Source: an uncultured Clostridia bacterium
GTDB taxonomy: Bacteria > Bacillota > Clostridia > TANB77 > CAG-508
Assembly: GCA_949388605.1 (NCBI GenBank)
Contig: CASKJV010000002.1
Location: forward strand, 98,084-162,083
Direction: 5' to 3'
Length of the DNA: 64,000 nucleotides
Shown in pieces: positions 17,999 to 27,546 of this stretch (position 1 is its first letter; every line of letters starts with the position of its first letter). The notes under the pieces are model-generated. The model did not search any database. It was not told the origin of the DNA and saw only the letters and a program-made list of their open reading frames with translations. A program made the position numbers and the translations under genes.

Positions 17999-18562
17999 AT
18001 GAATAATCTGTTATTTTTAACAGGAGCAGGAATTTCTGTTGATTCGGGATTGCCAACGTTTGAAAAACACCCCGAATATCGCCGGATTTTAACACGTTCT
18101 TATGTAGAAGAACATCCTGAGGAATATCGTAATTTAGTTAGATTATTAACAAAGTCTGCATTCAAAGCTGAACCTAATATTGCACATTTAGCTATTGCAC
18201 AAACAGGAGCTCCAGTAATAACAATGAATGTAGATGGGCTTCATCAAAAAGCTGGTACTAATCAGGTTATCGCAGTTCATGGTTATCTTCCTACTCTGGA
18301 AGAAATTGAGTATGAAGAATTTCCAGTAGAATTTGGAGGGTTAATTTTATATGGGGATATAGCTCCATTATATTACAAAGCATTTCAATTGCTTGATAGG
18401 TTACCCGACAAAGGAAATCTGGTAATTATTGGGACATCATTTTTTACAGGATTTGCAGAACATTTTCATCAAATCGCTAAAAAGCGTAATCTTAATATTT
18501 ATATAATTAATGATAACGCGACCAAAAAAGTTCCTGAATTACTCCAAAGTTTAGGATACTAA
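17999..18562 (+). CDS. Minimal Sir2-family NAD-dependent protein lacking the zinc module
   Basis: Sirtuin motifs are present in order: GAGIS near the N-terminus, the NAD-pocket segment TMNVDGLHQKAG, the catalytic-His segment VHG, GGLILYGDIAP, IIGTS and IINDN. At 187 residues it is short, and it contains no cysteine, so the usual four-Cys zinc module is absent. The likely activity is NAD-dependent deacylation or NAD hydrolysis; the substrate is unknown. The start is the ATG at 17999, because AGAAGGTG is 10 bases upstream and too close to the TTG at 17990. It is richer in G+C than its neighbours and stands alone with its own promoter and terminator, which suggests acquisition. Confidence 0.75.
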   Translation: MNNLLFLTGAGISVDSGLPTFEKHPEYRRILTRSYVEEHPEEYRNLVRLLTKSAFKAEPNIAHLAIAQTGAPVITMNVDGLHQKAGTNQVIAVHGYLPTLEEIEYEEFPVEFGGLILYGDIAPLYYKAFQLLDRLPDKGNLVIIGTSFFTGFAEHFHQIAKKRNLNIYIINDNATKKVPELLQSLGY

Positions 18563-18577
18563 TAATTGTAAAATATT

Positions 18578-18613
18578 AAAAGTCACTACTCTATTTTGAA
18601 TAGTGACTTTTTG
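18578..18613. terminator. Terminator between convergent sirtuin-like and hydrogenase genes
   Basis: AAAAGTCACTA (18578-18588) pairs with TAGTGACTTTT (18601-18611), with T runs on both strands. Confidence 0.8.
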
Positions 18614-18635
18614 CATTTTATTAAATTAATTAGTC

Positions 18636-20378
18636 TTAATCTAATTTATATTTATCTCTTTTTACATAGTTTGTATGTAATAATTCATGAGCCTTATGTC
18701 CCCCAGCTTCTCCTAAATATTCTTCGTATATTTTTTGAACCACTGGATTTTCATGAGATTTTCTGATTGTGCTTTTTTCGTCAATCGTATATAAAGCATT
18801 TGCTCTTTTAGCTCTAATATCAATACTAGCTCTTTCTTTAGATGTTCTAATTGGTTGGCCTCCTCCCATTACACAGCCACCTGGGCAAGCCATAATTTCA
18901 ACAAATTGATAATCTGCTTTGCCACTTTTTATCTCATCCATTATGGCTTGAGCATTTTTAAGTCCTGAAGCAACAACTACTTTAACTTCTGTTCCATTCA
19001 TATTTAAAGTTGCCTTTTTAATTCCTTCTTCACCTCTAATTTGCTCATATTCTAATTTTTCAAAATCATTTCCTGTAACTTTTTCGTGAACCGTTCTTAA
19101 AGCAGCTTCCATAACTCCACCTGTTGTACCAAAAATTGCTGCTGCACCTGTTGCTTCTCCCATTGGATCATCAAAATTAGAATCATCTAAATTTATAAAA
19201 TCAATATGTGCTTGTTTAATCATTCTAGCAAGTTCTCTAGTAGTAATAACTGCATCAACATCTTCAAAACCGCTTCCTGACATATTATCTCTTGTTCTTT
19301 CAAATTTTTTAGCAATACATGGCATTACAGATACAACATATATCTTACTTGGATCTATATTATTTTTTTCAGCATAATATGATTTTATTAAAGCTCCAAA
19401 CATTTGATGTGGTGATTTACATGTTGATAAGTTTGGTATTAATTCAGGATAATTTAATTCCAAATATCTAACCCATCCTGGACTACAAGATGTAATCATT
19501 GGAAGAGTTCCTCCATTTTGAAATCTGTCTAAAAATTCTGTTCCTTCTTCTACAATTGTAAAATCAGCACCAGTATTTGTATCAAATACTTTATCAAAAC
19601 CTAAATGTCTTAATGCTGTTACCATTTTTCCTTTTACATTAGTCCCAATTTCCATTCCAAACTCTTCTCCAAGAGCAACTCTTACTGCTGGTGCTGTTTG
19701 AACTACAACATATTTTTCTTCATTTTTTAAAGCATTCCATACATCTGCTGTACTATCTTTTTCTTTTAAAGCTCCAACTGGACATGACTCGATACACTGT
19801 CCACAGAATGTACAATTTACATCATTTAAACTTTTATTTTTATATGTAGAAACTGTTGATGCAAAACCTCTCTCTGTACAATCAATTGCTCCAATTCCTT
19901 GAACTTTTTTACAAGTTGCAACACATCTTCTACATAAAATACATTTGTTAAAATCTCTTACTATTGCAGGAGATGCATCATCTATTTCATGCTTATTTCT
20001 GCTACCTTGATATTTTATTTCGTCAACATAGAACTCTTGAGCAAGTTTTTGTAACTCACAAGTTCCATTTCTTGTACAAGTTAAACATTCTCTATCATGA
20101 TTTGACAAAATTAAATCAAGAACTATTCTCCTAGCTTCAATAACTGCTGGTGTATTAGTTTTTACAACCATACCTTCTTCTACTTTTTGAATACAAGATG
20201 TTGCAAACCCACGTCTTCCTTCTACTTCAACAACGCACATTCTGCAATCACCAATTTCATTTATATCTTTTAAGAAACATAGAGTAGGAATATCTATATT
20301 AGCTTTTTTAGCAGCTTCTAAGATTGTTGTTCCTTCTGGAACTTCAACTTTTCTTCCATTTATAGTTAAATTAATCAT
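18636..20378 (-). CDS. hydA: [FeFe]-hydrogenase catalytic subunit of a trimeric NAD(P)-linked enzyme
   Basis: The 580-residue protein has an N-terminal 2Fe-2S ferredoxin domain (CFLKDINEIGDCRMC), a His-Cys 4Fe-4S segment (HDRECLTC), two 4Fe-4S motifs (CILCRRC and CTFCGQC), then the H-cluster domain with TSCSPGWVRY, MPCIAKKFE and ACPGGCVMGGGQP, and a small C-terminal domain. It makes or consumes H2 in the cytoplasm. With the two upstream genes it forms a HydABC/Hnd-type complex, many members of which bifurcate electrons between ferredoxin and NADH. GGAGGT precedes the ATG. Confidence 0.95.
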   Translation of the reverse strand: MINLTINGRKVEVPEGTTILEAAKKANIDIPTLCFLKDINEIGDCRMCVVEVEGRRGFATSCIQKVEEGMVVKTNTPAVIEARRIVLDLILSNHDRECLTCTRNGTCELQKLAQEFYVDEIKYQGSRNKHEIDDASPAIVRDFNKCILCRRCVATCKKVQGIGAIDCTERGFASTVSTYKNKSLNDVNCTFCGQCIESCPVGALKEKDSTADVWNALKNEEKYVVVQTAPAVRVALGEEFGMEIGTNVKGKMVTALRHLGFDKVFDTNTGADFTIVEEGTEFLDRFQNGGTLPMITSCSPGWVRYLELNYPELIPNLSTCKSPHQMFGALIKSYYAEKNNIDPSKIYVVSVMPCIAKKFERTRDNMSGSGFEDVDAVITTRELARMIKQAHIDFINLDDSNFDDPMGEATGAAAIFGTTGGVMEAALRTVHEKVTGNDFEKLEYEQIRGEEGIKKATLNMNGTEVKVVVASGLKNAQAIMDEIKSGKADYQFVEIMACPGGCVMGGGQPIRTSKERASIDIRAKRANALYTIDEKSTIRKSHENPVVQKIYEEYLGEAGGHKAHELLHTNYVKRDKYKLD

Positions 20379-20404
20379 TTCTTACCTCCTAATAATTTTT
20401 CAAA

Positions 20405-22264
20405 CTAGCTTTTGATTGCATGGAATGGGCATTTACTAATACAAGTACCACACTTAATACATTTTTCTTCATCTATAACATGTGTTTGTCTTATATCTCC
20501 TGAAATTGCATCAACTGGACAATTTCTTTTACATAGTCCACAACCTTTACATAATTCTTCATCTATATGTAATTTCATTAATGCTTTACACTCTCCAGAT
20601 CTACATTGTTTATGATCTATATGCTCTCTATATTCTTCTCTAAAATATTTTATTGTACTCATAACAGGGTTTGGAGCTGTTTGACCAAGCCCACAAACAG
20701 AAGCTTTTTGTATATTGCTACATAATCTTTCTAATTTTTCAATATCTCCGTCTTCACCTTTACCTTCTGTTATTTTTTCTAACATTTCAAGTAATCTCTT
20801 TGTTCCAATTCTACATGGTGTACATTTCCCACATGATTCATCAACTGTGAATCCTAAATAGAATTTAGCTAAATTTACCATACATTTTGAATCATCCATA
20901 ACAATTAATCCACCTGATCCCATCATAGAACCAATAGCTTGTAATGATTCATAATCAATTGGTGTATCTAGATGCTCTTCTGTTATACATCCTCCTGATG
21001 GTCCTCCTGTTTGAGCTGCCTTAAATTTTCTACCATTTGGTATACCACCACCAATATCAAATACAATTTCTCTTAAAGTAATTCCCATAGGAACTTCAAC
21101 TAATCCTATGTTGTTTACATTTCCACCTAAAGCAAATACTTTAGTCCCTTTTGATTTTTCTGTTCCAATCTTAGAATACCATTCAGCACCATTTAAAATA
21201 ATTTTTGTTATATTGGCATATGTTTCAACATTATTTATTAATGTTGGCTTTCCAAATAAACCTTCATTTGCTGGAAAAGGTGGTTTTAGTCTTGGTTGAC
21301 CACGTCTTCCTTCAATTGATTCCAAAAGAGCTGTTTCTTCACCACAAACAAATGCTCCTGCTCCTAATCTAATTTCTAAATCGAAACTAAAACCAGAATT
21401 CCAAATATTTTCTCCTAAGATTCCATATTCTCTTGCTTGATCTATAGCTATTTGAAAACGTTTTACTGCAATTGGGTATTCAGCTCTTACATAAATATAA
21501 CCTTTATTAGCTCCAACAGCATATCCTGCTATCATCATAGCTTCTACAACACAATGTGGGTCTCCTTCTAAAATGCTTCTATCCATAAATGCGCCTGGAT
21601 CTCCCTCATCAGCATTACATACTACATATTTTTGATCTCCAACAGCCATTTTAGTAAATGACCATTTTTTACCTGTTGAGAATCCTGCTCCACCACGACC
21701 TCTTAATCCAGAATTTGAAACTTCATTAATAACATCATCTGGTGACATGTGGAATAAAACTTTTTCTAATGCTTTATACCCTTCAAAAGCAATATATTCA
21801 TCTATATTTTCTGGGTCTATTACACCACAATTTTTTAAAGCAATTCTTTTTTGTTTTTTATAGAAATTTAATTCATCTAGTTGTTTAACAACTGTGTTAT
21901 CTATATCTTTGCATAAAAGTCTTTCAACAATTTCTCCATTTTGAATATGTTTTTCAATTATTTCTTCACAATCTTCTGGGCTAACCATTGCGTAAAATAC
22001 ATCCTCTGGTCTTATAATTACTATAGGACCTTTAGCACATAATCCAAAACATCCTGTTTGAATAACTCTTACGTTTTCAATATTCTTTTCTTCAATTATT
22101 CTTCTAAAATTATCTATAATTTTAGGTGATTTTGAAGATGTGCACCCTGTACCATGACAAACTAAAATATGTTTTTCACAAGTACTGGCATTAGTATTTA
22201 CTCTCAAATCCAACTCTTTTCTTTTTTCTTCTCTAATATTGCCGATTTCTTCTAATGTTTTCAT
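20405..22264 (-). CDS. hydB: NuoF-like flavin subunit of the trimeric hydrogenase
   Basis: The 619-residue protein has an N-terminal thioredoxin-like 2Fe-2S domain (CHGTGCTSSKSPK, then QTGCFGLCAKGP), a central NuoF-type FMN/NADH domain (RGRGGAGFSTGKKW, CNADEGDPGAF), the 4Fe-4S motif CGKCTPCR, and two C-terminal ferredoxin motifs (CKGCGLCKRNC and CIKCGTCISKC). It is the site of NAD(P)H oxidation and reduction. The gene is 26 bases upstream of hydA. AAAGGAG precedes the ATG. Confidence 0.95.
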   Translation of the reverse strand: MKTLEEIGNIREEKRKELDLRVNTNASTCEKHILVCHGTGCTSSKSPKIIDNFRRIIEEKNIENVRVIQTGCFGLCAKGPIVIIRPEDVFYAMVSPEDCEEIIEKHIQNGEIVERLLCKDIDNTVVKQLDELNFYKKQKRIALKNCGVIDPENIDEYIAFEGYKALEKVLFHMSPDDVINEVSNSGLRGRGGAGFSTGKKWSFTKMAVGDQKYVVCNADEGDPGAFMDRSILEGDPHCVVEAMMIAGYAVGANKGYIYVRAEYPIAVKRFQIAIDQAREYGILGENIWNSGFSFDLEIRLGAGAFVCGEETALLESIEGRRGQPRLKPPFPANEGLFGKPTLINNVETYANITKIILNGAEWYSKIGTEKSKGTKVFALGGNVNNIGLVEVPMGITLREIVFDIGGGIPNGRKFKAAQTGGPSGGCITEEHLDTPIDYESLQAIGSMMGSGGLIVMDDSKCMVNLAKFYLGFTVDESCGKCTPCRIGTKRLLEMLEKITEGKGEDGDIEKLERLCSNIQKASVCGLGQTAPNPVMSTIKYFREEYREHIDHKQCRSGECKALMKLHIDEELCKGCGLCKRNCPVDAISGDIRQTHVIDEEKCIKCGTCISKCPFHAIKS

Positions 22265-22283
22265 AGATTTACTCCTTTCTACT

Positions 22284-22766
22284 TTATATATATTTATCTA
22301 AAATTTCATCCATAGTTTTAACTGTAGCTTTTCCATAAACTTCATCATTAACTGTAAAAACTGGTGCTAATCCACATGCACCTACACATCTAGTAGCTTC
22401 TAAAGAAAATTTACCATCTTTTGTTGTCTCTCCAACATCTATGCCTAATCTTTCTTTAGCTCTATCTAAAATCTTTTCAGATCCTTTTACAAAGCATGCA
22501 GTTCCTAAACATACTGCAATATGATATTTTCCTTTTGGTTTTAAAGTAAATCTTGAATAAAAAGTAATAACACCATATATTTCTGCCATTGGAATTGATA
22601 AATATTCAGAAATAGCAATTTGGGCTTTTTCAGGTACATAACCATAATATTCTTGAACTTCGTTTAAAATTTGAATCAAGTTATCTTTTTCTTGTTTATA
22701 AGTATTAAGAATTTCTTGCATTTTAGGATCTTTTCCATTACATCCTTCACATTTTGTTTTTTCCAT
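22284..22766 (-). CDS. hydC: NuoE-like 2Fe-2S subunit of the trimeric hydrogenase
   Basis: The 160-residue protein has a thioredoxin-like 2Fe-2S fold with Cys in CLGTACFVKG and in TRCVGACGLAP, as in NuoE/HndA. It is first in the hydrogenase operon. No ribosome-binding site stands directly before its ATG; the nearest (AAAGGAGAT) precedes a seven-codon open frame just upstream, so translation may be coupled. Confidence 0.93.
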   Translation of the reverse strand: MEKTKCEGCNGKDPKMQEILNTYKQEKDNLIQILNEVQEYYGYVPEKAQIAISEYLSIPMAEIYGVITFYSRFTLKPKGKYHIAVCLGTACFVKGSEKILDRAKERLGIDVGETTKDGKFSLEATRCVGACGLAPVFTVNDEVYGKATVKTMDEILDKYI

Positions 22767-22774
22767 TCATTAAT

Positions 22775-22846
22775 TTATGTTAGAATATCTAACATATCTC
22801 CTTTCTCCAAATGTTTAAGCCAAGTTGGCTTAAGAATAAATACATT
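22775..22846 (-). promoter_or_regulatory. Leader of the hydrogenase operon: mini-ORF and two inverted repeats
   Basis: TTAAGCCAA/TTGGCTTAA (22815-22833) is a perfect inverted repeat around one base. Next come AAAGGAGAT and an ATG at 22795 opening the mini-ORF MLDILT (stop at 22775-22777). That mini-ORF is itself almost wholly a palindrome (22777-22795, ATGTTAGA/TCTAACAT). This could be an operator plus leader peptide or an RNA switch controlling hydC. The regulator is unknown; the repeats do not match the Rex consensus TTGTTAAnnnnTTAACAA. Confidence 0.4.
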
Positions 22847-23119
22847 TCATCATTCTCTTCTATTCATTTTATGCATTACTTTATGTATAAAATTCAATTT
22901 GATTATAACATATTATAGTTTTTTTAAAAGCTTTTTCGACAAAAAATACAAAAAAAGAAAAAGAGAAAACTAATTATTTTTATTCTATTAACATTACTAA
23001 TTTTTATTTAGCAAATCCCCTAGTATTATTATCATTGATTTCTAAAAAAACACTTTTGGTAATTTATAAAGTTATAAAACTTAAGCTATATACTGTTTTT
23101 AATACTTTAAATATATCAC
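22847..23119. other. Gene-free AT-rich divergent spacer
   Basis: This region lies between the hydrogenase operon (leftward) and the unknown gene at 23202 (rightward). Apart from the promoter described next, I see no gene or clear structure. Confidence 0.4.
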
Positions 23120-23148
23120 TTGTAATTTACATAAAGCCATGATATAAT
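23120..23148 (+). promoter_or_regulatory. Promoter for the unknown gene at 23202
   Basis: TTGTAA (23120-23125) and TATAAT (23143-23148) are separated by 17 bases. Confidence 0.6.
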
Positions 23149-23201
23149 ATTGTATATTTAGAATATATTAATAAAATTCATAATTTACAGGAGGAATAGG
23201 A

Positions 23202-24155
23202 ATGAAAATATTAAAAGACTTTGGGATCTCAATTAATGAATTTGTAGTAACAATGAAAACCATTAAGGCAACACGTCTTTTAGACAGTCCTAGTTCACGG
23301 TACAATTATCTTCTTGTACCATGTTTTGTAGTCAAAGGAGTTACTTTTATTCACTCTGGAACAAACTACATCGTTCAGCTCCATAATGAAAATGCTGACA
23401 ACGCAGTAGAATCGGTATTAGCTTCTTTAGGGGAAAACTGTCCAAAATCATTTCAGTCTTATGACGGTAATATTTATTCCATTAAGGATTTAATTGCTTT
23501 GGTTTCACTTCTTAATGGAAACTACAGTACTGAATTCGTAAATGATCTCACTAACACAGTTTATAAAAAGATTCTGGACTGTGAAGCACTAAAAATTTCT
23601 AACGTTATTGAAATTGGTGATAACCTTTCTCCAAAGATGCAGGAATTATGTCAGGTTTTAAGAAGATATGATCTGATTTCACAACCTTTTTGTAATGCAG
23701 AATTAACCATTAAAGATCCTATTGATTATTTAGAGGATGTTTATATTAGTTCTCACATAAGTGACAATGCTACTGGTTTTAGCTTAGTAACTAATCCAAC
23801 AGCAATACATTACTATAATGACATGAATGGTTGGAATTATAACACCAATTTCTTAATCGAAAAAGATCAAAAAACAACTTACCTTAGCACAGGACATATC
23901 TATCATAATGGTCTTGATATGCAGTCAAAAGGTAATATTGTATTTTTTAATTATGATGTTGGTAATCTGTCCAGAAATTTTTCTCGCTCGGCTTCTAATT
24001 TGCGAATTAGTATAGAACGTGGAATGTCATGGGAAATTTATCATGAGGCTGAGGCAGTTCCTGTAACAAACGAACAAATTGATTTGATGATTCATCACTT
24101 AGAAATTAGTATTCAAAGAATTCAAAACGATATTATTCCTAATATCGTTGTATAA
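23202..24155 (+). CDS. Unknown protein, 317 residues, orphan gene of different composition
   Basis: A strong GGAGG ribosome-binding site, its own promoter and its own terminator show a real single-gene unit. The protein is mixed alpha/beta without signal peptide or membrane segment. It is rich in Asn, Ser and Tyr, with aromatic clusters such as HYYNDMNGWNYN and a C-terminal helix (EQIDLMIHHLEISIQRIQ). Codon use is less AT-biased than the hydrogenase operon beside it. No family is recognised. Confidence 0.7.
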   Translation: MKILKDFGISINEFVVTMKTIKATRLLDSPSSRYNYLLVPCFVVKGVTFIHSGTNYIVQLHNENADNAVESVLASLGENCPKSFQSYDGNIYSIKDLIALVSLLNGNYSTEFVNDLTNTVYKKILDCEALKISNVIEIGDNLSPKMQELCQVLRRYDLISQPFCNAELTIKDPIDYLEDVYISSHISDNATGFSLVTNPTAIHYYNDMNGWNYNTNFLIEKDQKTTYLSTGHIYHNGLDMQSKGNIVFFNYDVGNLSRNFSRSASNLRISIERGMSWEIYHEAEAVPVTNEQIDLMIHHLEISIQRIQNDIIPNIVV

Positions 24156-24188
24156 CATCTATTTTTTCATAATGTTTTATTGAATTTT

Positions 24189-24225
24189 AACGCCACTGTT
24201 TTTTTATTAAAACAGTGGCGTTTTT
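24189..24225 (+). terminator. Terminator of the 23202 gene
   Basis: AACGCCACTGTTTT (24189-24202) pairs with AAAACAGTGGCGTT (24209-24222), followed by T residues. Confidence 0.85.
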
Positions 24226-24354
24226 ATATATAAGTTATAGAGAATAAAGACATATACAACCAGTAATGTTTTGTCTTTTTCAGAAGTATTCTCTACTTTT
24301 GTTCTATTAAATTAATTTTGATAAAATTTAACTTTTAAAGAAAATATTTATGTA

Positions 24355-24564
24355 CTAAGAATTTATAATTGATTTAAAAAAATCAAACATATATTGCATA
24401 ATATTATAATTGTGATATTCAGCGAATAAATATATAAATAGTAATACTCCTATAACAATTATAATTGTACATATTTTACTAAAAACTTTTAATTTATATC
24501 TATTAGAAACTAATTTTACTATTACTGCTAAAAAAACAATTGGTATTATTAATAAATATAACAT
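24355..24564 (-). CDS. Small two-pass membrane protein, unknown
   Basis: The 69-residue protein has hydrophobic segments at about residues 2-17 and 30-48, separated by the basic SNRYKLKVFSK. AGAGGAGA six bases before the ATG supports translation. No family is recognised. Confidence 0.5.
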   Translation of the reverse strand: MLYLLIIPIVFLAVIVKLVSNRYKLKVFSKICTIIIVIGVLLFIYLFAEYHNYNIMQYMFDFFKSIINS

Positions 24565-24733
24565 AATACTTCTCCTCTTAATTTTTTTACAATTTATATA
24601 ATATATTAAACTATATTTTCAATTATTTTTATTATAGCATATCTATTTTTTTATGTAAAGTTTTTTGTATTTACATCTTACAATATATAATTTGTAAATA
24701 CTATAATTACAACATAATCATTTAATTCTAAAC

Positions 24734-24771
24734 AAAAAAACTTACAATTATATATAATTGTAAGTTTTTTT
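24734..24771. terminator. Terminator after the M18 aminopeptidase
   Basis: AAAAAAACTTACAATT and its exact complement flank a short centre (24734-24771), giving T runs on both strands. Confidence 0.8.
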
Positions 24772-24783
24772 GTTTATATTACT

Positions 24784-26193
24784 TTAATTATTAAAGAAAG
24801 CTCTATATCCTTTATATGCTTGATATATATCAAATTTACTTGTTATTTCATAAGGTGAATGCATTCCCATTACAGGAACTCCAAGATCTAGAACATCCAT
24901 TCCTCTATTTGCAAGTGTAAGAGCTATTGTTCCTCCTCCACCTTTGTCTACTCTACCCAATTCGCAAGCTTGATATTTAGCTTTTGCTTCATCAAATATT
25001 TTTCTAAGCTCTGCAATAAATTCTGCTGGAGCTTCAGAAGCACCTGATTTTCCTCTTGAACCAGTATATTTTACAAGTGACATACCTTTTCCTAAATATG
25101 CTGTATTGTGTTTTTCAAATGCATATGCAAAATTTGGATTATAAGCTGCATCAACATCTGCAGATAATGCTTGTGAATTTGCAAACGACTTATCTAAAGA
25201 ACTTGGTTTCATATTTCCTGTTTTTTCTAGTAATTCTAATACAAATGTATCAAAAATTCTTGAATACATTCCTGTAACACCATTAAATCCAACTTCTTCT
25301 TTATCTGTTATTACACATAAAGCTGTTTTTCTTGGAGAATTTGTATCTAAAATTGCTCTTAATCCAGCATAACAACAAACCTTATCATCTTGACCATATC
25401 CTGCAACCATACTATAATCAAATCCAGTACTTTTTGCTTTAAAAGCTGGTACTAATTCAATTTCAGAACTTATAAAATCAACTTCCTTAATTTCATATTT
25501 TTCATTTAGTATTTTTAAGATGTTTAATTTTACTTTATCTGAACATTCATCACAATCATATGGAATACTTCCTGCTAAAACATTTAGTTCTTCTCCCTGA
25601 ACTCCATCTTTTAATTTTCTTTCCATTTGTTCTGCAGCCAAATGTGGTAATAAATCTGAAATTGTAAATATTGGATCATTATCATCTTCTCCAATACAAA
25701 TATTTACTTTTTCTCCGTTTGGCTTAACAATTGTACCATGAATACTAAGTGGAATATTTGTCCATTGATATTTTTTTATACCACCATAATAATGTGTTTT
25801 TAATAATCCTAATCCATTATCTTCATATATAGGATTTTGTTTTAAGTCAATTCTTGGTGAATCACAGTGCGCAGCAACTACTTTAAATCCATTCTCTAAT
25901 GCATCTGTTCCAATAACTGCTGCATATAAGCATCTTCCTCTATTTACATAAAAAACTTTATCTCCTGGATTTAAAGTTTCTTTTTCTGAAATATCAACAT
26001 ATCCATTTTTTATTAATATTTCTTTTGAGTTTTGAACAATTTCTTTCTCTGTTTTTGAAGCATTTAAATAGTACATATATTCATCTGCATATTTAAAAAT
26101 ATCTTTAAATTCTTCATCTGATACATTTTCCCATCCACATTTTCTATTTGTAAATAGTTTTTCTTTTAATTCTTTACTGTCAATATTTGACAT
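24784..26193 (-). CDS. M18-family zinc aminopeptidase
   Basis: The 469-residue protein matches the M18 family: a metal ligand His in AAHCDSPRIDLK, acidic ligands in TDKEEVGFNG, SADVDAAYNP and a C-terminal His ligand in VMGMHSPYEIT. It removes N-terminal residues, typically acidic or neutral, in the cytoplasm. AAAGGTGG precedes the ATG. Its position just after two nucleoside phosphorylase genes suggests a general salvage operon. Confidence 0.92.
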   Translation of the reverse strand: MSNIDSKELKEKLFTNRKCGWENVSDEEFKDIFKYADEYMYYLNASKTEKEIVQNSKEILIKNGYVDISEKETLNPGDKVFYVNRGRCLYAAVIGTDALENGFKVVAAHCDSPRIDLKQNPIYEDNGLGLLKTHYYGGIKKYQWTNIPLSIHGTIVKPNGEKVNICIGEDDNDPIFTISDLLPHLAAEQMERKLKDGVQGEELNVLAGSIPYDCDECSDKVKLNILKILNEKYEIKEVDFISSEIELVPAFKAKSTGFDYSMVAGYGQDDKVCCYAGLRAILDTNSPRKTALCVITDKEEVGFNGVTGMYSRIFDTFVLELLEKTGNMKPSSLDKSFANSQALSADVDAAYNPNFAYAFEKHNTAYLGKGMSLVKYTGSRGKSGASEAPAEFIAELRKIFDEAKAKYQACELGRVDKGGGGTIALTLANRGMDVLDLGVPVMGMHSPYEITSKFDIYQAYKGYRAFFNN

Positions 26194-26235
26194 AATATTA
26201 CCACCTTTCTTTTCTTATGTATTTATTATTTACTT

Positions 26236-27534
26236 TTAAATAATTTCTATTATATTTTTCTTTAAAATTCTTCTATCACCTATAGTATAGGCATTTTTTA
26301 TCTTATTAATACACTTTTCTGCTTTTTCTTGAGAATTTGCATGTACATATGCTAAAATTTCTCCTTTATCTACTTTGTCTCCTACTTTTTTATTAAAGAT
26401 TAATCCAACTCTATAATCTATAGAATCTTCTTTATGAATTCTTCCAATCCCCAGTTCTACTCCTGCTTTACCAACTTTTTCGGCATTTAGTTCTTCTACA
26501 TATCCACTAAAATCTGAGATAACAGGAAGAACTATTGGTGCTTTTTCAAATTTATCTGGATTTTCCAAAAAGCTTATATCCCCACCTTGTTTTTTCACTA
26601 ATTCTTTAAATTTTTCAAAAGCTTTTCCATTTTCTAAAACTTCATTTACTTTATATTCATTTTCTGAAATGTTTGGATATTTTCCAGATAATTTCATTAT
26701 TTGCGAAGATATTGCTAAAATTACTTCTTTAACATCATCTTTCATATTTCCTTTTAATGCTTGTATAGCTTCCACTATTTCTAATGAATTTCCTACAGAA
26801 TAACCAAGTGGTTCATCCATATTTGTTAAAACACATACAGTTTCTCTATTAGCTAGCTTTCCAATTAAAGACATCATTCTTGCAAGCTCTTTGGCTTCAT
26901 CTATATTTTTCATAAATGCTCCACTTCCACATGTTACATCTAATACTATAGAATTTGCTCCTGAAGCTATTTTTTTACTCATAATACTTGAAGCAATAAG
27001 AGGAATACTATTAGTACAACCAATCGTATCTCTTAATGCATAAATTTTTTTATCAGCTGGTGCTAAATTTAAAGTTTGCCCAATTAAACTTATGCCTATT
27101 TCTTTAATATTTCTTTTAAATTCTTCAATTGATAAGTTAATGTTATATCCAGGTATTGATTCTAATTTATCAATTGTACCACCTGTAATACCAAGCCCTC
27201 TACCGCTCATTTTTGCTACTGGTATTCCAAGGCTTGCAATTATTGGCATTACAATTAAAGTAACTTTATCTCCAACTCCTCCTGTTGAATGTTTATCTAC
27301 TACTTGTGTTGAAATATCACTTAAGTCTAATATATCTCCTGAATTGGACATTGCTATTGTTAAATCTAAAATTTCTTTTTCAGACATACCATTTATACAA
27401 ATAGCCATTATTAATGCTGCTGCCTGATAATCTGTAACCTCTCCTGTTGTATAATTATCAACAAAATAATATATTTCTTGTGTAGATAATTCTAAATTAT
27501 TTTTCTTTTTTTCAATTATATCAACAATATTCAT
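26236..27534 (-). CDS. pdp: Pyrimidine-nucleoside (thymidine) phosphorylase, canonical copy
   Basis: The 432-residue protein has the phosphate-binding KHSTGGVGDKV, the signature SGRGLGITGGTIDKLES, and the base-binding Arg, Ser and Lys in YALRDTIG and ASSIMSKKIA. It cleaves pyrimidine nucleosides with phosphate to base plus pentose-1-phosphate. AGAGGA precedes the ATG. A second, more divergent copy lies only 12 bases upstream. Confidence 0.93.
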   Translation of the reverse strand: MNIVDIIEKKKNNLELSTQEIYYFVDNYTTGEVTDYQAAALIMAICINGMSEKEILDLTIAMSNSGDILDLSDISTQVVDKHSTGGVGDKVTLIVMPIIASLGIPVAKMSGRGLGITGGTIDKLESIPGYNINLSIEEFKRNIKEIGISLIGQTLNLAPADKKIYALRDTIGCTNSIPLIASSIMSKKIASGANSIVLDVTCGSGAFMKNIDEAKELARMMSLIGKLANRETVCVLTNMDEPLGYSVGNSLEIVEAIQALKGNMKDDVKEVILAISSQIMKLSGKYPNISENEYKVNEVLENGKAFEKFKELVKKQGGDISFLENPDKFEKAPIVLPVISDFSGYVEELNAEKVGKAGVELGIGRIHKEDSIDYRVGLIFNKKVGDKVDKGEILAYVHANSQEKAEKCINKIKNAYTIGDRRILKKNIIEII

Positions 27535-27546
27535 TAAATATCCTCT

